Positions 34,601-43,500 of a stretch of 64,000 bases of DNA are shown here, piece by piece (positions within the stretch are counted from its first letter, which is position 1; every line of letters starts with the position of its first letter). The notes under the pieces are model-generated. The model had not been told where the DNA came from. It saw only the letters and a program-made list of their open reading frames with translations, and made no database searches. A program made the translations under genes and the position numbers. The stretch is from Bryopsis sp. KO-2023. Lineage: Eukaryota; Chlorophyta; Ulvophyceae; Bryopsidales; Bryopsidaceae. The stretch is taken from assembly GCA_030272585.1 (NCBI GenBank), contig BSYQ01000002.1, positions 7,936,001 to 8,000,000 on the forward strand, written 5' to 3'.

Positions 34601-35827
34601 CAGGCATTTAGGAGCTCCTGCTAGTAGGTTATCCTCTTTTGCTGCAAACACTTGGACTAAGAAAGCAGGCTCTCCTTTTCTTATTACTGCCCGCATTTGT
34701 AATGCTGACAGCAACTCCGGTCCTTCTTGCTGCAACTCGGGGTCACAGCGTCGCATTTTTAGGCGGTGTCGGCACCCATTTTGTAGAAGGGTGACCATCT
34801 TTCTTTTCCAATCAATGACGGGGTTATGTTGCTGCAACCAGGTCATTCCTAGGATAAGGTCATAGTTGCCCATGGTGATCTCATGTAGCACCTCCACGGA
34901 GGTAAACTGCCCTAGTGAGACCGTAGCTTCCAGCTGGCGACTGCTACATTCCGCAGTCTCTCCGTCAGCAAGAAGTACTTTCGTGGGATGCTGCGACTCG
35001 CTTGGGGTCACTTGGTTTTTAACCAACCATTCTTTGGATATGAAGTTGTTCGAGGCTCCAGAGTCGATCAGTATTTTGGCTTCTTTACCATCCACTGTTC
35101 CCACAGTCACCAACATCCCTTTTTCAGCATTGGTGGCATTCCCTAGCCTCATAGGTCTGACAGGTTCCAGGCCTCCTTGAGAACCCCTAGTACAAAACTT
35201 CTCCATCACCTCCAGTGTCCATCCACTTCCAAATATTGTGGGTTCCTGTTGGATACTCCCATTGGAAAAATTTCCTAGTTCCTCTCGTGGAACCACACAT
35301 ACATCAGGCTCCTCTTGGGTCTGCCTGCTACTGCTATCAACAGGCTCCTCTTGGGTCCGCCTGCTACTGCTATCAACAGGCTCCTCTTGGGGCTCCTCTT
35401 GGGTCTGCCTGCTACTGCTATCAACAGGCTCCTCTTGGGTCCGCCTGCTACTGCTATCAACAGGCTCCTCTTGGGTCCGCCTGCTACTGCTATCAACAGG
35501 CTCCTCTTGGGGCTCCTCTTGGGTCTGCCTGCTACTGCTATCAACAGGCTCCTCTTGGGTCCGCCTGCTACTGCTATCAACAGGCTCCTCTTGGGTCCGC
35601 CTGCTACTTGACTGCACTTCTTTCTCTTCTTTCTGCAGATTCTTCACTCCCGCACATCCGGCTACACTTGACTCCAGATTATGCAATTTGTCTTCTTCCA
35701 CGCGAGTGGCCACTACTGGCACTGCTCCCGTCACTTGTGGTGAGGCTACACTTTGTCCTCGTCCACTCTTTCGTCCTTGGTCTTCTGCGACATGCCATTC
35801 TGCAGCCGCCTCATAAGAGTGGCTACA
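31697..35827 (-). CDS. pol: Pol polyprotein of the outer element, 5' end cut off by the inner insertion
   Basis: Open for 1345 residues counting from the GTG at 35734. The frame has no start ATG of its own and continues upstream to the insertion point at 35827, then from 45940 to the gag overlap. Approximate positions: a 12-residue SSSRRTQEEPVD repeat array (40-145), aspartic protease LIDSGASNNF (225), reverse transcriptase with YLDDILVYS (580), RNase H TTDASDHAVG (727), integrase zinc HHCC ending CLACQ (957) and D,D-E core (D at 988, TSDRDARF, DGQTERSN). A chromodomain (EYEVEQILDKR to SWEPEANL, 1285-1330) comes near the end. This order marks a Ty3/gypsy chromovirus; chromodomains direct integration to modified histones. 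It makes the element's DNA copy and inserts it. All catalytic motifs appear intact. Confidence 0.95.
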   Translation of the reverse strand, partial: CSHSYEAAAEWHVAEDQGRKSGRGQSVASPQVTGAVPVVATRVEEDKLHNLESSVAGCAGVKNLQKEEKEVQSSSRRTQEEPVDSSSRRTQEEPVDSSSRQTQEEPQEEPVDSSSRRTQEEPVDSSSRRTQEEPVDSSSRQTQEEPQEEPVDSSSRRTQEEPVDSSSRQTQEEPDVCVVPREELGNFSNGSIQQEPTIFGSGWTLEVMEKFCTRGSQGGLEPVRPMRLGNATNAEKGMLVTVGTVDGKEAKILIDSGASNNFISKEWLVKNQVTPSESQHPTKVLLADGETAECSSRQLEATVSLGQFTSVEVLHEITMGNYDLILGMTWLQQHNPVIDWKRKMVTLLQNGCRHRLKMRRCDPELQQEGPELLSALQMRAVIRKGEPAFLVQVFAAKEDNLLAGAPKCLEKKEESQRLEQQIRSEFGELFRDELPSELPPDRGVRHKIELVEGAVPQKKGLYRLSITEQKELKKQLVELLEQGFIQPSKSPWGAPVIFVPKKNGKLRMCVDYRALNKLTIKNRYPIPRIEDLMDQVQGCKVFSKIDLCSGYHQVRLEPEDCEKTAFRTRYGLYEYVVLPFGLTNAPATFMNTMHHVLHEYLDVFCVVYLDDILVYSRSWREHKGHLRKIFQVLREQKLYVSNKKCEIGNTKVEFLGHEISALGVGVLQEKIQVIREWPEPQTLKELRSFLGLANYYRRFIKGFSAIAQPLTHLLKQSTEWKWDEAATTAMASLKEALANAPVLLIPNPALKFEVTTDASDHAVGAVLTQDQGHGQQPVAYESRKLNPAELNYATHEKELLAIIHALRTWRHYLDAQEFVIYTDHAPLRYLQTQPNLSKRQARWMEVLQEFKYEIKYRPGKENVVADALSRATHQKVRKEELFATVAGATVFQEKVKNAYMEDPLCNTLIVAAHKPPHVRWDGVRLWRHVAGTWKWWIPRSMQATVLRECHDSALAGHFGRRRTLFRVQQHYFWPKVSASVQRYVATCLACQRNKPSTQKPMGLLQPLPVPDERWQDVALDFVGPLPTTAAGHNYLLVVVDRFSKMLHLIPTQQTVTAAEVARLFFDHIVRLHGIPCSITSDRDARFTGAFWRALWQLCGTTLAMSSAYHPETDGQTERSNRTVQTVLRSYVQPTGCDWDLHLSAAEFAYNSSIHESTGFSPFYLVYGYQPSLPIDRAAPTLSPAADDWWATWTTALVAARACLFRAQERQRRTANRLRRGGHYCPGDRVFLSTHDLKLSPTLSRKLTAKYCGPFTISECISDVTVRLDLPEAFGKLHNAFHISKLKSAQEEEPHEFPGRKQLLQPGPELVDGEEEYEVEQILDKRISRGQTQYLVRWKGYDVSEDSWEPEANLENAEEKVAEFEKGCTKKRRHRRR
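35310..35610. repeat. 36-bp minisatellite inside outer pol
   Basis: About eight units of CTCCTCTTGGGTCYGCCTGC plus CTACTGCTATCAACAGG, with two higher-order copies carrying an extra GGGGCTCCTCTTG insert. The period is 36, so reading frame is kept (SSSRRTQEEPVD). It sits between the frameshift region and protease, where length variation should be tolerated. Confidence 0.9.
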
Positions 35828-35832
35828 CCGGG

Positions 35833-36256
35833 TGTTAGTCTTTTAGCGCTATACGAGGTAGTTTGGGATAGAGCCGAGGGTGGCTGACGCATGCGGGTTC
35901 GCGAGTAAGACAGATTAGACCCAGAGTTTGGGGCATGCGTCAGCGTACTACACTTAGGGGTACTTAAGAGGCCCACTCGTTGTTTTGACATTCTTATTCA
36001 CTTTACTTTGTAAGAACTCGGGATTCGTGGGATTGGTGTGTTCCCGCTTGTGTGTGTGTTTGTGTGTGTGTGTTAAGTGTTTGCCTGACGCAATCACTTC
36101 CCAACCCAAGTGCTCTAGTAGCGTTCACAACCGCGCTAGCTAGAGAGTTGTCTAAACCAACAAACCCCACAAGTATACTTGCGTTAGCCAGCAAGTTATC
36201 ACGAATCCAATCAACACAGCCGACCACTATTGCGTCACCCACAAGCTTCACTATCA
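35833..36256 (+). repeat. 5' LTR of the inner element
   Basis: 424 bp, apparently identical to 45511-45934. It contains a short GT-rich microsatellite and an inverted pair CTGACGCATGC/GCATGCGTCAG about 50 bases apart. Confidence 0.95.
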
Positions 36257-36258
36257 AT

Positions 36259-36270
36259 TGGTTTCGGAGC
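36259..36270 (+). promoter_or_regulatory. Primer-binding site of the inner element
   Basis: TGGTTTCGGAGC begins two bases after the LTR. It is complementary to a tRNA 3' end GCTCCGAAACCA. The same 12 bases form the outer element's site at 47820-47831. I cannot name the tRNA from this window. A palindrome AAGAACTTTAAGTTCTT follows at about 36277. Confidence 0.85.
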
Positions 36271-36401
36271 GAGGCAAGAACTTTAAGTTCTTGAGATCGA
36301 AACTTGTGAACGTGGCGCAACAAACGTTTTTGTTTGTTTGTTTGGTAGAGAGAAACTCCAACCGTGGTTGTTGAGTACTCCCAAATAGTGGCTGAGAGAC
36401 C

Positions 36402-39053
36402 ATGGCTGACCGTGAACACGCATTGGCAGTGCGCGAGCCTCAAGTTGAAGAGCCAGGGATTGAACCTGAGTTCGATGAGGAATTGCCTGACGCACCCAAT
36501 GTTGTGTATCAACAAATAAACGTCCAGAACATCCACAATGTCCAGCAAGCAGCTGTCGACATAGACATGGGAGCTGATGCGGAAGCCTTAAGAGAGGATG
36601 TGGATGCGGTCCATGACCGTGTGGACGATTTAGCCCACGGGCTAAGGGGTCACCTGCAGCAAGTTGACCAGACACTGGGGCAGAGGCTAGCCCATACTGA
36701 GGCCTCTGTGTCGAACCAACTGGCTGGCGCATCAGAGGTGATCGGGCAGGCGCTGGAAACACAGCACCAGCATGCGCAACAGGTTGAGGCCACGCAGCAT
36801 GCGGTGGTGTCGCAACAGCAGAAGCTGGATTCAGTAGCGGCTCAACATAGTCGATACGAGCAGAGGCTATTACGCCAAGATATCGACCATAGAAAAGAAA
36901 GAGCCGAGATCAAAGCTTCTGTGGACGCAATAACGAGGAGAATGGATGCCGCAGACATTCTAGCGGACTCTCGTTTTGCTGACCTAAAAGAAGCAACTGA
37001 AGCATCAGCACTTCAGTTAAAACAACTCTCCGAGTTATCCCTTGTTCAAGGGCGGAGAATTGAAGGCTTATTAGGAACTGTTGCGGATTCCAACGAAAAA
37101 GTCGAACGGACTCTAGAATTGTTTCGGGAGTCCTTGCATAAGCAAGGTGCTGAGGTGAAGCGTTTGCAGAGCTCCAGAGTAGCAATTCAAAAAGATTTGA
37201 TTGCCTTGGAGAAAAAGGCATCCAAGACCTGGGATCAGCAGCAAGATGCAGCTGATGTGGTTGCCTTAAGATTATCTGGCCTGGAACGAAGCATGGAGGA
37301 TGTGAGTGGCGGAAGCCAGAGTGCCCAAAGTGGAAGTGATGCTCGAGCAGTATCACCAGAGCGAGAAGAATCAACTTCTCCTGAGCCTGAGGACTCAGCC
37401 TTTGGGATGCCACTGCCGAAGAAATCAGTAAAGCAGTTGGCTGCATCATGGCCGCCACTAGACCAGAGCTTCGCGGTAGGAATGGTTGGGGCAGGAACCT
37501 CAACAATACCGGCTCCTCCAGCAGTACAGGTCGAGGAGGGTGAAATTGTTGCTGCAGAAGCACCACCATGCACTGCAGTGGACAGCGCACCAGACGCTGA
37601 TTTCACATTCCCTCAATTGATACCTCCAAGTACAAGAGCTCAGCCTGGAGTACGCATCTCAGAACCCGACTCTGCCGATGGATCACGTAGACCCACACGA
37701 ACTAACCCAAGAGTTCTCTCCTCAGCAGAAGTGTTATATCAAATTGACCTTGAGCGTGCTAAGGCACAGGTCAGAGAAGAGAAAGGAAAAGAACCCATGC
37801 AGATCCCCACACGTACTGGAAGATTGGGACTTGGGTTAAGTGCTTTGGGAGCAAGGGTAGAAAATAATCCCTTTGCTGCACTTGGTTCATATGAGTCTAC
37901 TGGTGGACCCAGTCGAGTTCCTCGCATGCGTGGTAACTTTGGAGACCCTGGTGATGATGATCCAGATGATGATGGCGGTGATGATTACCGCGACAGACGA
38001 AACCGCCCACCTTCCCGCATTCCAGGTGCGCCTGATGGCGGAGGAGGTGGTGGCGGCGGTGGAGATGGTGGAGGCGGTGGACCTCCCGGTGGACCTCCTG
38101 ATGGAGGTGGAGGTGGAGGTGGCGCTGGACCGGCAGGCCCGGGACCTCCTAGGCAAGGACAGTGGTTGCCTAGCACCGTCAAGTTGCAAATGCCTCGCGC
38201 ATTTAACGGAAGTGGAGAACCAAAAGCCCGTAAATGGCAAGTGCTCATGACGCGGTACTTGAGAACCTGCGGAGTGCATGAAGCACAGTGGCAGTCGATT
38301 ATGGCCACTAACCTTTATGGAGCTGCCTCGGATTGGTTAACGATGCAAGAGTTGAAAATTCACCGAGGTGAAAGACCACCCTTCCGTGACTGGATGGACT
38401 TCATGGATGGCTTAGCTACAGCTTTCGAATTCTCTAGTGATCGAGATGAAGCGTGGCGTGACCTCCATAAACTCAAGCAGACTGGAACCGTGAAACAGTT
38501 CGTCAAAGAGTTTCAGCGGTTAGTCTTGAGGATTCCAGACCTCGAAGAGGATCACCAGTATTTGCTCTTCGTGGATGGACTTAAAAGTGAAGTTCAGAAG
38601 TTAGTCGCAGCAACGGTACCTCGAGATGTCGAGGCCGCCATCATATCCGCTGAACGATTGGAAGCCCTTGGAGTTGGAACACAAGGCCAAGGAGGGCAAA
38701 CCAATCAGAAAAAGAAAGGAGTCTGGCGTGGTGGAAGAAAAAAGAAAGGCCAGAATCAGGGTCAGCAGCAGCAGAACCCTACACCACCAGCCCAAGCACC
38801 ACCACAAGCTGCCGCAGGAGTGCAACAGCAGCAGCAACAGCAACAAGGACGAGGAGGAGGACGTGGTGGTGGTGGACGTGGACGCGGTGGTGGTAACCGT
38901 GGAAGAGGACAAGCCAATCAGGGAAGACAGAACCCCCAGGGGGGAGGGGGATATAATTGTTATCTTTGTGGAAAGAAGGGTCATCCTGTGAGGCAATGTC
39001 CTAGATTGGAGGAGGTGAAAAACCTCCCCGATGTAAAAAAAATGTTAAACTGA
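36402..39053 (+). CDS. gag: Gag of the inner element
   Basis: 883 residues from an ATG in a strong context (ACCATGG). The first 300 residues are acidic then coiled coil, which is unusual for gag. A Ser/Pro/Glu-rich linker and a long Gly/Pro run (about 530-590) follow. The retrotransposon gag (capsid) domain is at about 600-760 (WQVLMTRYLRTCG, FVKEFQRLVLRIPDL). The C-terminus has Q-rich and RGG-rich stretches and one zinc knuckle CYLCGKKGHPVRQC. It should form the particle and package RNA. The frame ends in TGA directly after a GTTAAAC slippery sequence. Its length is well above usual Ty3 gag, because of the N-terminal coiled coil. Confidence 0.9.
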   Translation: MADREHALAVREPQVEEPGIEPEFDEELPDAPNVVYQQINVQNIHNVQQAAVDIDMGADAEALREDVDAVHDRVDDLAHGLRGHLQQVDQTLGQRLAHTEASVSNQLAGASEVIGQALETQHQHAQQVEATQHAVVSQQQKLDSVAAQHSRYEQRLLRQDIDHRKERAEIKASVDAITRRMDAADILADSRFADLKEATEASALQLKQLSELSLVQGRRIEGLLGTVADSNEKVERTLELFRESLHKQGAEVKRLQSSRVAIQKDLIALEKKASKTWDQQQDAADVVALRLSGLERSMEDVSGGSQSAQSGSDARAVSPEREESTSPEPEDSAFGMPLPKKSVKQLAASWPPLDQSFAVGMVGAGTSTIPAPPAVQVEEGEIVAAEAPPCTAVDSAPDADFTFPQLIPPSTRAQPGVRISEPDSADGSRRPTRTNPRVLSSAEVLYQIDLERAKAQVREEKGKEPMQIPTRTGRLGLGLSALGARVENNPFAALGSYESTGGPSRVPRMRGNFGDPGDDDPDDDGGDDYRDRRNRPPSRIPGAPDGGGGGGGGGDGGGGGPPGGPPDGGGGGGGAGPAGPGPPRQGQWLPSTVKLQMPRAFNGSGEPKARKWQVLMTRYLRTCGVHEAQWQSIMATNLYGAASDWLTMQELKIHRGERPPFRDWMDFMDGLATAFEFSSDRDEAWRDLHKLKQTGTVKQFVKEFQRLVLRIPDLEEDHQYLLFVDGLKSEVQKLVAATVPRDVEAAIISAERLEALGVGTQGQGGQTNQKKKGVWRGGRKKKGQNQGQQQQNPTPPAQAPPQAAAGVQQQQQQQQGRGGGRGGGGRGRGGGNRGRGQANQGRQNPQGGGGYNCYLCGKKGHPVRQCPRLEEVKNLPDVKKMLN

Positions 39054-39088
39054 CCGCCAGGCAGGAAACTGCTTCGTCTGAGCCTGGC
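39044..39088 (+). promoter_or_regulatory. -1 frameshift signal, inner gag/pol
   Basis: GTTAAAC (39044-39050) ends one base before the gag stop TGA. After a 5-base spacer, GCCAGGC (39056-39062) pairs with GCCTGGC (39082-39088). The pol frame is the -1 frame and is open through this point. An A8 run just upstream offers a second possible slip site. A slippery heptamer plus a spaced stem is the standard layout of -1 ribosomal frameshifting. Confidence 0.8.
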
Positions 39089-42000
39089 CGACGCAAACGT
39101 CGTAAGCGAAACAGAGTTCGTAGGCGGCGTAGGAAGCATAGATCAAAAGTAGGTGCCTCGAAAAAGGTTAAAAGTACTCACAGCGGAAAACCTGAGGAGC
39201 GGACTAGTACACCGCGTGAAGAGAGAACAGAGACACTCTCCACATCTACCCAATCGGCACATGACAACTGCGATTGGAAAAATGAACAGAAGGAAAGCAC
39301 ACCGGATGAGATGGACGCGCCTCATGCGTCATCTGCATCTCTTCCCTCTGTTAGTGAATCTGTGGGCTCATTGGAGTCGCAGAGTAGTCTACAGGAGTCC
39401 CTGCCTGCAGACGTAGACGATAGTGGGTCAGAAACAACCCAGCGGTCTACCACAGAGCGAGTTAATGTGTCAGAAGTTCGATCAACTTCATCAACCAAGG
39501 GTGACACATGTCCTCTGTTAAAAATTCAAGAAGTGCCTGTGAGAGGGTACGAAGTAAAAGCACGGATCAAGACCACGGACCTTTATGCATTCATTGATTG
39601 TGGAAGTACCGCAAACTATATCAATGATAAGGTAGCGCGTGATCTCGGGTTGTCGATTACACCAAGCTCAAAGAGAGCAATGTTGGCAAACGGAGATATT
39701 AAAGAACTGGCTGGCAGCTGTAACAACCTCCGAGTAAAGATAGGAGGGCTGAAGTGCAAAATGAAAGCGGATCTGTTCCCAGACCTTGGTTATGACCTAA
39801 TATTGGGCATGCCTTGGTTGCAGAAAGAAAACCCCCGCATAGACTTTCAGCAGAATGAGATTTCAGTTTGCAAAAACAGCCAAGTGTTTCATCTTCCGTT
39901 GCGTCATCCAACCCAAGAGAGTATTGAACCTGAACGAAAAGTACAGTCGATACTGCAAGAAGTGCCAGTGACTGAGTGTTCAGCTAAGAGAATGATGCGT
40001 CATCTCAAAACAGAGACAGCATTCATGGTTGTAGTGCAAGAGTCTGAAGAAAAAGCTTTAGGCCAACATGAATTGCCTGACGCAATAGAGCGAACACAGC
40101 CATTCAACACTGAGGATGAGATTGGCAAACTTATTCGTTCAGACACCCCTGCCGAAATTAAAAAGGTGGTAGAAAAACACCGTGGTGTGTTCCCTCGTGA
40201 TTTACCCCCAGGGATCCCTCCGAAGAGAAAAGGTCATGAGTTTAAGATAGACCTGGAGGATCCAACACCTATCCATCGTCCAATATACAAGCTTTCACCA
40301 GCAGAGCTGGATGAAGTGAAAGCACAAGTGGACTACCTTCTGGAACAGAAGAAAATCAAACCATCCGAGTCCCCTTGGGGCGCGCCAATCCTATTTGTAC
40401 CGAAAAAGGATGGAGGCTTAAGGATGTGTGTGGATTACAGGTGGATCAATAAGGTGACGGTGAAAAACCGATATCCTTTACCCCTGCCAGAAGAATTGAT
40501 GGATAGAGTGTTCAAAGCCAAAGTGTTCTCGAAGTTAGATCTGCGATCAGGCTATTGGCAATTTCCAGTAAGGCCATCTGATACAGATAAAACAGCGTTC
40601 CGCACGAGATACGGTCACTTTGAGTTTTTGGTAGCGCCTTTTGGGCTAACCAATTGCCCAGCGCAATTCCAAACTCTAGTGCAAGACCTACTCGCAGAGT
40701 TTTTAGATGATTTTGTTGTTGTCTTTATCGATGACATACTCATCTTCTCTGAAAACATGGAACAGCATGCCGAACACTTAGAGAAAGTCCTGTCGCGACT
40801 AGCAGAATATCAGCTTTTTGCTAAGGCAAGTAAAAGTGAGCTGGCTGTCGCAACAGTAGACTATCTTGGCTACCGCATTAGCGGAAGTGGGTTAAAACCA
40901 CAGGAACAAAAAGTGAAGGCAGTGAAGGAGTGGAAGGAACTACAGAGTGTTAGTGATGTACGTAGTTTCCTTGGAATGGTTTCATACTACAGGAAATTCA
41001 TTCCCCAGTTTGCACATGTTGCTGGACCACTCCATGACTTAGTGAAAAAAGACCATCCCTGGAGATGGGGACAGGTTGAGCGTGGCGCATTCAATGAACT
41101 GAAAAAGCGTTTAAGTCAAGCTCCCGTCCTTATTTTTCCAGATGCGTCACTGCCTTACACTGTGATCACTGATGCGTCGAATGAGGCCATCGGTGCCGTG
41201 TTAACACAGGATCACGGAGAGGGGCTACAGCCAATAGCTTACCTCTCACGTAGATTCAAGCCTGCCGAGCTTAACTATGCACCATACGACAAAGAGTTGT
41301 GTGCAATATGTTATGCGATGGTGCAGTGGAGACATTATCTAGAAGGTTGTGCGGGTGGAGTAACAGTGTTCACTGACCACCAACCTCTGACGCATATTCT
41401 GTCGCAGAGGAACCTTTCTAGAACCCAAGCAAGATGGCTTGAGGCGGGGTACCTGACTTCGATCAACCCCAAGATCTCCTATATCAAAGGCAAGGCTAAT
41501 GTGTTAGCAGATGCTCTCTCCCGCAGTGTTCCTAAGCCCGTGGAAACTGCGATGAACATTTCCACTTGGCAAGTGCATCAAGCAAGCCAAGACGAGTGGA
41601 AACAAGCCCTCCAAGCTGATAACTCCTTGGTGAAGATATTGCGGAAGCTTGAGAGTGGCGAGGAAGTTGAGGGATATTTCCTCAGAGAGGGAATCCTCTG
41701 GACGGTCCCAAAGAGAGGATTAGTCGAGAAAGTGGTGGTTCCTAAAGGCCAGCGCAATAAGATCATGAAGGAGTGCCATGAGACACCTTCAGCAGGCCAT
41801 ACAGGACCAGCGCGAACAGGAGAAATCCTAGCGCGGCGATACTGGTGGAAGGGGTGGATGAATGAGTTGAAGGCATTTGTGCGCGAATGCCCTGTGTGCC
41901 AACAAATAAAAGCTGACACACAGAAGCCTATGGGCTTACTTCAACCCCTGCCAATACCTGAGCGGAAGTGGGAGCAGATTACCACTGACTTGGTGACAGA

Positions 42001-43051
42001 CCTACCAGCATCCAATGGGTTTAGTGCTGTAGCTGTCTTTGTCGATAGACTTACCAAGTTTGTGCATTTCGCCCCATGTACTAAAGAGATTACCGCTGCA
42101 GGATACGCCCAACTTTTTATCGAACATGTTTACCGCAACCATGGCCTACCTAAAGTGATTGTGTCTGATAGAGACCCTCGCTTTACCAGCAAGTTCTGGC
42201 AGACGCTTTTTAAAGCTCTGGGTACAGAGATTCGTATGAGTACAGCTTACCACCCTCAGACGGATGGGCAGAGTGAGGTTACCATACGTACTCTGGAAAA
42301 TTTCTTAAGGCCATATGCTGAGAGGTATCCCCATAAGTGGGTTGAGTATTTACCTACAGCAGAGTTTGCAGCAAACAATGCAGTGAATGCGAGTACAGGG
42401 TTCGCACCTGCATATTTGATGTATGGGTACCATCCAGAAACACCAAACATTGGTGGGACGGCAACGCAATTTCAAGTGGAAGCAGTTAAGACTATGGTAG
42501 CACGGATGGCACAGGACTTAGATACCGCAAAAGCATATTACTCTAGAGCACAACACAGAATGTGTGTGAGTGCAAACAAGAAGAGGAAAGATATTGCTTT
42601 TGAGAAAGGGGATAAAGTCCTGATAAAAAGCCGTTTTATTCCGTTGGCTGCTTTGAACAAAGTGAGTCCCAAACTGCGCCGTCGATTTGTGGGTCCCTTT
42701 GAAATTGTGGAGAAAATATCAAAGGTGGCTTACAGAGTTCAACTTCCGGAAACATGGCTCATTCACCCAGTGTTTCATGTTTCTAAGTTCAAGCGTTATC
42801 ACGCCTCGAGTGATAACAGCAGGCAGATACAACCTCCAGAAGGAGAGTTGATTGGTAGCGAAGTAGAGTATGAGGTCGAAAATATCCTAAGGGCTAGAGG
42901 TAAACGCAATCGTGAATACCTAGTGCTGTGGAAAGGATACGATCTACTTGACGCTACTTGGGAACCTGAAGCTAATCTGGTTAACGCACCAGATATACTT
43001 CGCGCATTTAAAGAGAAAGAAAGAAAAGAGTTGCAGAAAGGAAGAGAATAG
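39050..43051 (+). CDS. pol: Pol of the inner element, expressed by -1 frameshift
   Basis: The frame runs from the gag overlap to TAG at 43051, with its first in-frame ATG at 39311. From that ATG: aspartic protease FIDCGSTANYI at about residue 94 (Cys where most have Ser or Thr), reverse transcriptase with VFIDDILIFS (472), RNase H VITDASNEAIG (618), integrase HHCC ending CPVCQQ (about 860) and D,D-E core (DLVTDLP, SDRDPRF, DGQSEVT). Last comes a chromodomain (VEYEVENILRAR to TWEPEANL, 1183-1233). A basic, Lys/Arg-rich linker precedes the protease. All domains are complete and I see no lesion. It differs clearly from the outer pol, so the elements are two families. Confidence 0.95.
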   Translation: MTARQETASSEPGRRKRRKRNRVRRRRRKHRSKVGASKKVKSTHSGKPEERTSTPREERTETLSTSTQSAHDNCDWKNEQKESTPDEMDAPHASSASLPSVSESVGSLESQSSLQESLPADVDDSGSETTQRSTTERVNVSEVRSTSSTKGDTCPLLKIQEVPVRGYEVKARIKTTDLYAFIDCGSTANYINDKVARDLGLSITPSSKRAMLANGDIKELAGSCNNLRVKIGGLKCKMKADLFPDLGYDLILGMPWLQKENPRIDFQQNEISVCKNSQVFHLPLRHPTQESIEPERKVQSILQEVPVTECSAKRMMRHLKTETAFMVVVQESEEKALGQHELPDAIERTQPFNTEDEIGKLIRSDTPAEIKKVVEKHRGVFPRDLPPGIPPKRKGHEFKIDLEDPTPIHRPIYKLSPAELDEVKAQVDYLLEQKKIKPSESPWGAPILFVPKKDGGLRMCVDYRWINKVTVKNRYPLPLPEELMDRVFKAKVFSKLDLRSGYWQFPVRPSDTDKTAFRTRYGHFEFLVAPFGLTNCPAQFQTLVQDLLAEFLDDFVVVFIDDILIFSENMEQHAEHLEKVLSRLAEYQLFAKASKSELAVATVDYLGYRISGSGLKPQEQKVKAVKEWKELQSVSDVRSFLGMVSYYRKFIPQFAHVAGPLHDLVKKDHPWRWGQVERGAFNELKKRLSQAPVLIFPDASLPYTVITDASNEAIGAVLTQDHGEGLQPIAYLSRRFKPAELNYAPYDKELCAICYAMVQWRHYLEGCAGGVTVFTDHQPLTHILSQRNLSRTQARWLEAGYLTSINPKISYIKGKANVLADALSRSVPKPVETAMNISTWQVHQASQDEWKQALQADNSLVKILRKLESGEEVEGYFLREGILWTVPKRGLVEKVVVPKGQRNKIMKECHETPSAGHTGPARTGEILARRYWWKGWMNELKAFVRECPVCQQIKADTQKPMGLLQPLPIPERKWEQITTDLVTDLPASNGFSAVAVFVDRLTKFVHFAPCTKEITAAGYAQLFIEHVYRNHGLPKVIVSDRDPRFTSKFWQTLFKALGTEIRMSTAYHPQTDGQSEVTIRTLENFLRPYAERYPHKWVEYLPTAEFAANNAVNASTGFAPAYLMYGYHPETPNIGGTATQFQVEAVKTMVARMAQDLDTAKAYYSRAQHRMCVSANKKRKDIAFEKGDKVLIKSRFIPLAALNKVSPKLRRRFVGPFEIVEKISKVAYRVQLPETWLIHPVFHVSKFKRYHASSDNSRQIQPPEGELIGSEVEYEVENILRARGKRNREYLVLWKGYDLLDATWEPEANLVNAPDILRAFKEKERKELQKGRE

Positions 43052-43500
43052 GGAAGCAGAGTGTTTGATGGCTAAGGTGGAACTCCTTATAGCAAGGGGG
43101 CGCGAAAAAGGATACCTTAGAAAAACTCTGTCGACTTCCAAACCAACTCTTTAACTTCAATGCGTTAGGTGCCTAAGTTATTTGGCTGGCGCAGTAAGTG
43201 TAGCTTCAGTAGTACTTTAGAAACCGGGCAAACGATGTCACATTCGAGATAGTGTGGTTGTTCCGAGAAAACCCCTATCAAGTGACGTGTTGAGGTGGTC
43301 TTGATGAGACTCCAACCGAGCGAAACGTTGGTGTCTCACCCCAATAACCCAACGAGGAAAGTGTACGAGTCACCCAGCCTTATAAGCGCAGCCCTTGAAC
43401 CATTTTGCCCTAGTGTTTGTGTGAACGGAGCGAGCTCCTGAGTGAAAAAGAGTCTAAAGACGCACAAACCGTTGTTATTTCTTTCTTTCCGACAAACATA
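43052..43500 (+). promoter_or_regulatory. Spacer between pol and third ORF with a strong stem-loop
   Basis: No coding signal is seen. 43306-43316 pairs with 43327-43337 (GAGACTCCAAC with GTTGGTGTCTC, one mismatch) around the loop CGAGCGAAAC. The strand also reads TTGATGAG...CGAAAC, reminiscent of a hammerhead core but with U at the essential C3. ACTCCAACCG recurs in the gag leader at 36355, and CGGAGCGAG occurs both near 43427 and next to the primer site. The spacer may hold the promoter or leader for the third ORF. Confidence 0.5.

Noticed and set aside
35275-35838. Plus-strand repetitive frames such as QQAPLGSACYCY as a repeat protein
   Set aside because: These are antisense readings of the minisatellite in the outer pol, which has protease and reverse transcriptase in frame.
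43301-43340. Functional hammerhead ribozyme
   Set aside because: The core has U at C3, stem II is bulged, and an alternative 11-position hairpin is far more stable. Kept only as a structural observation.
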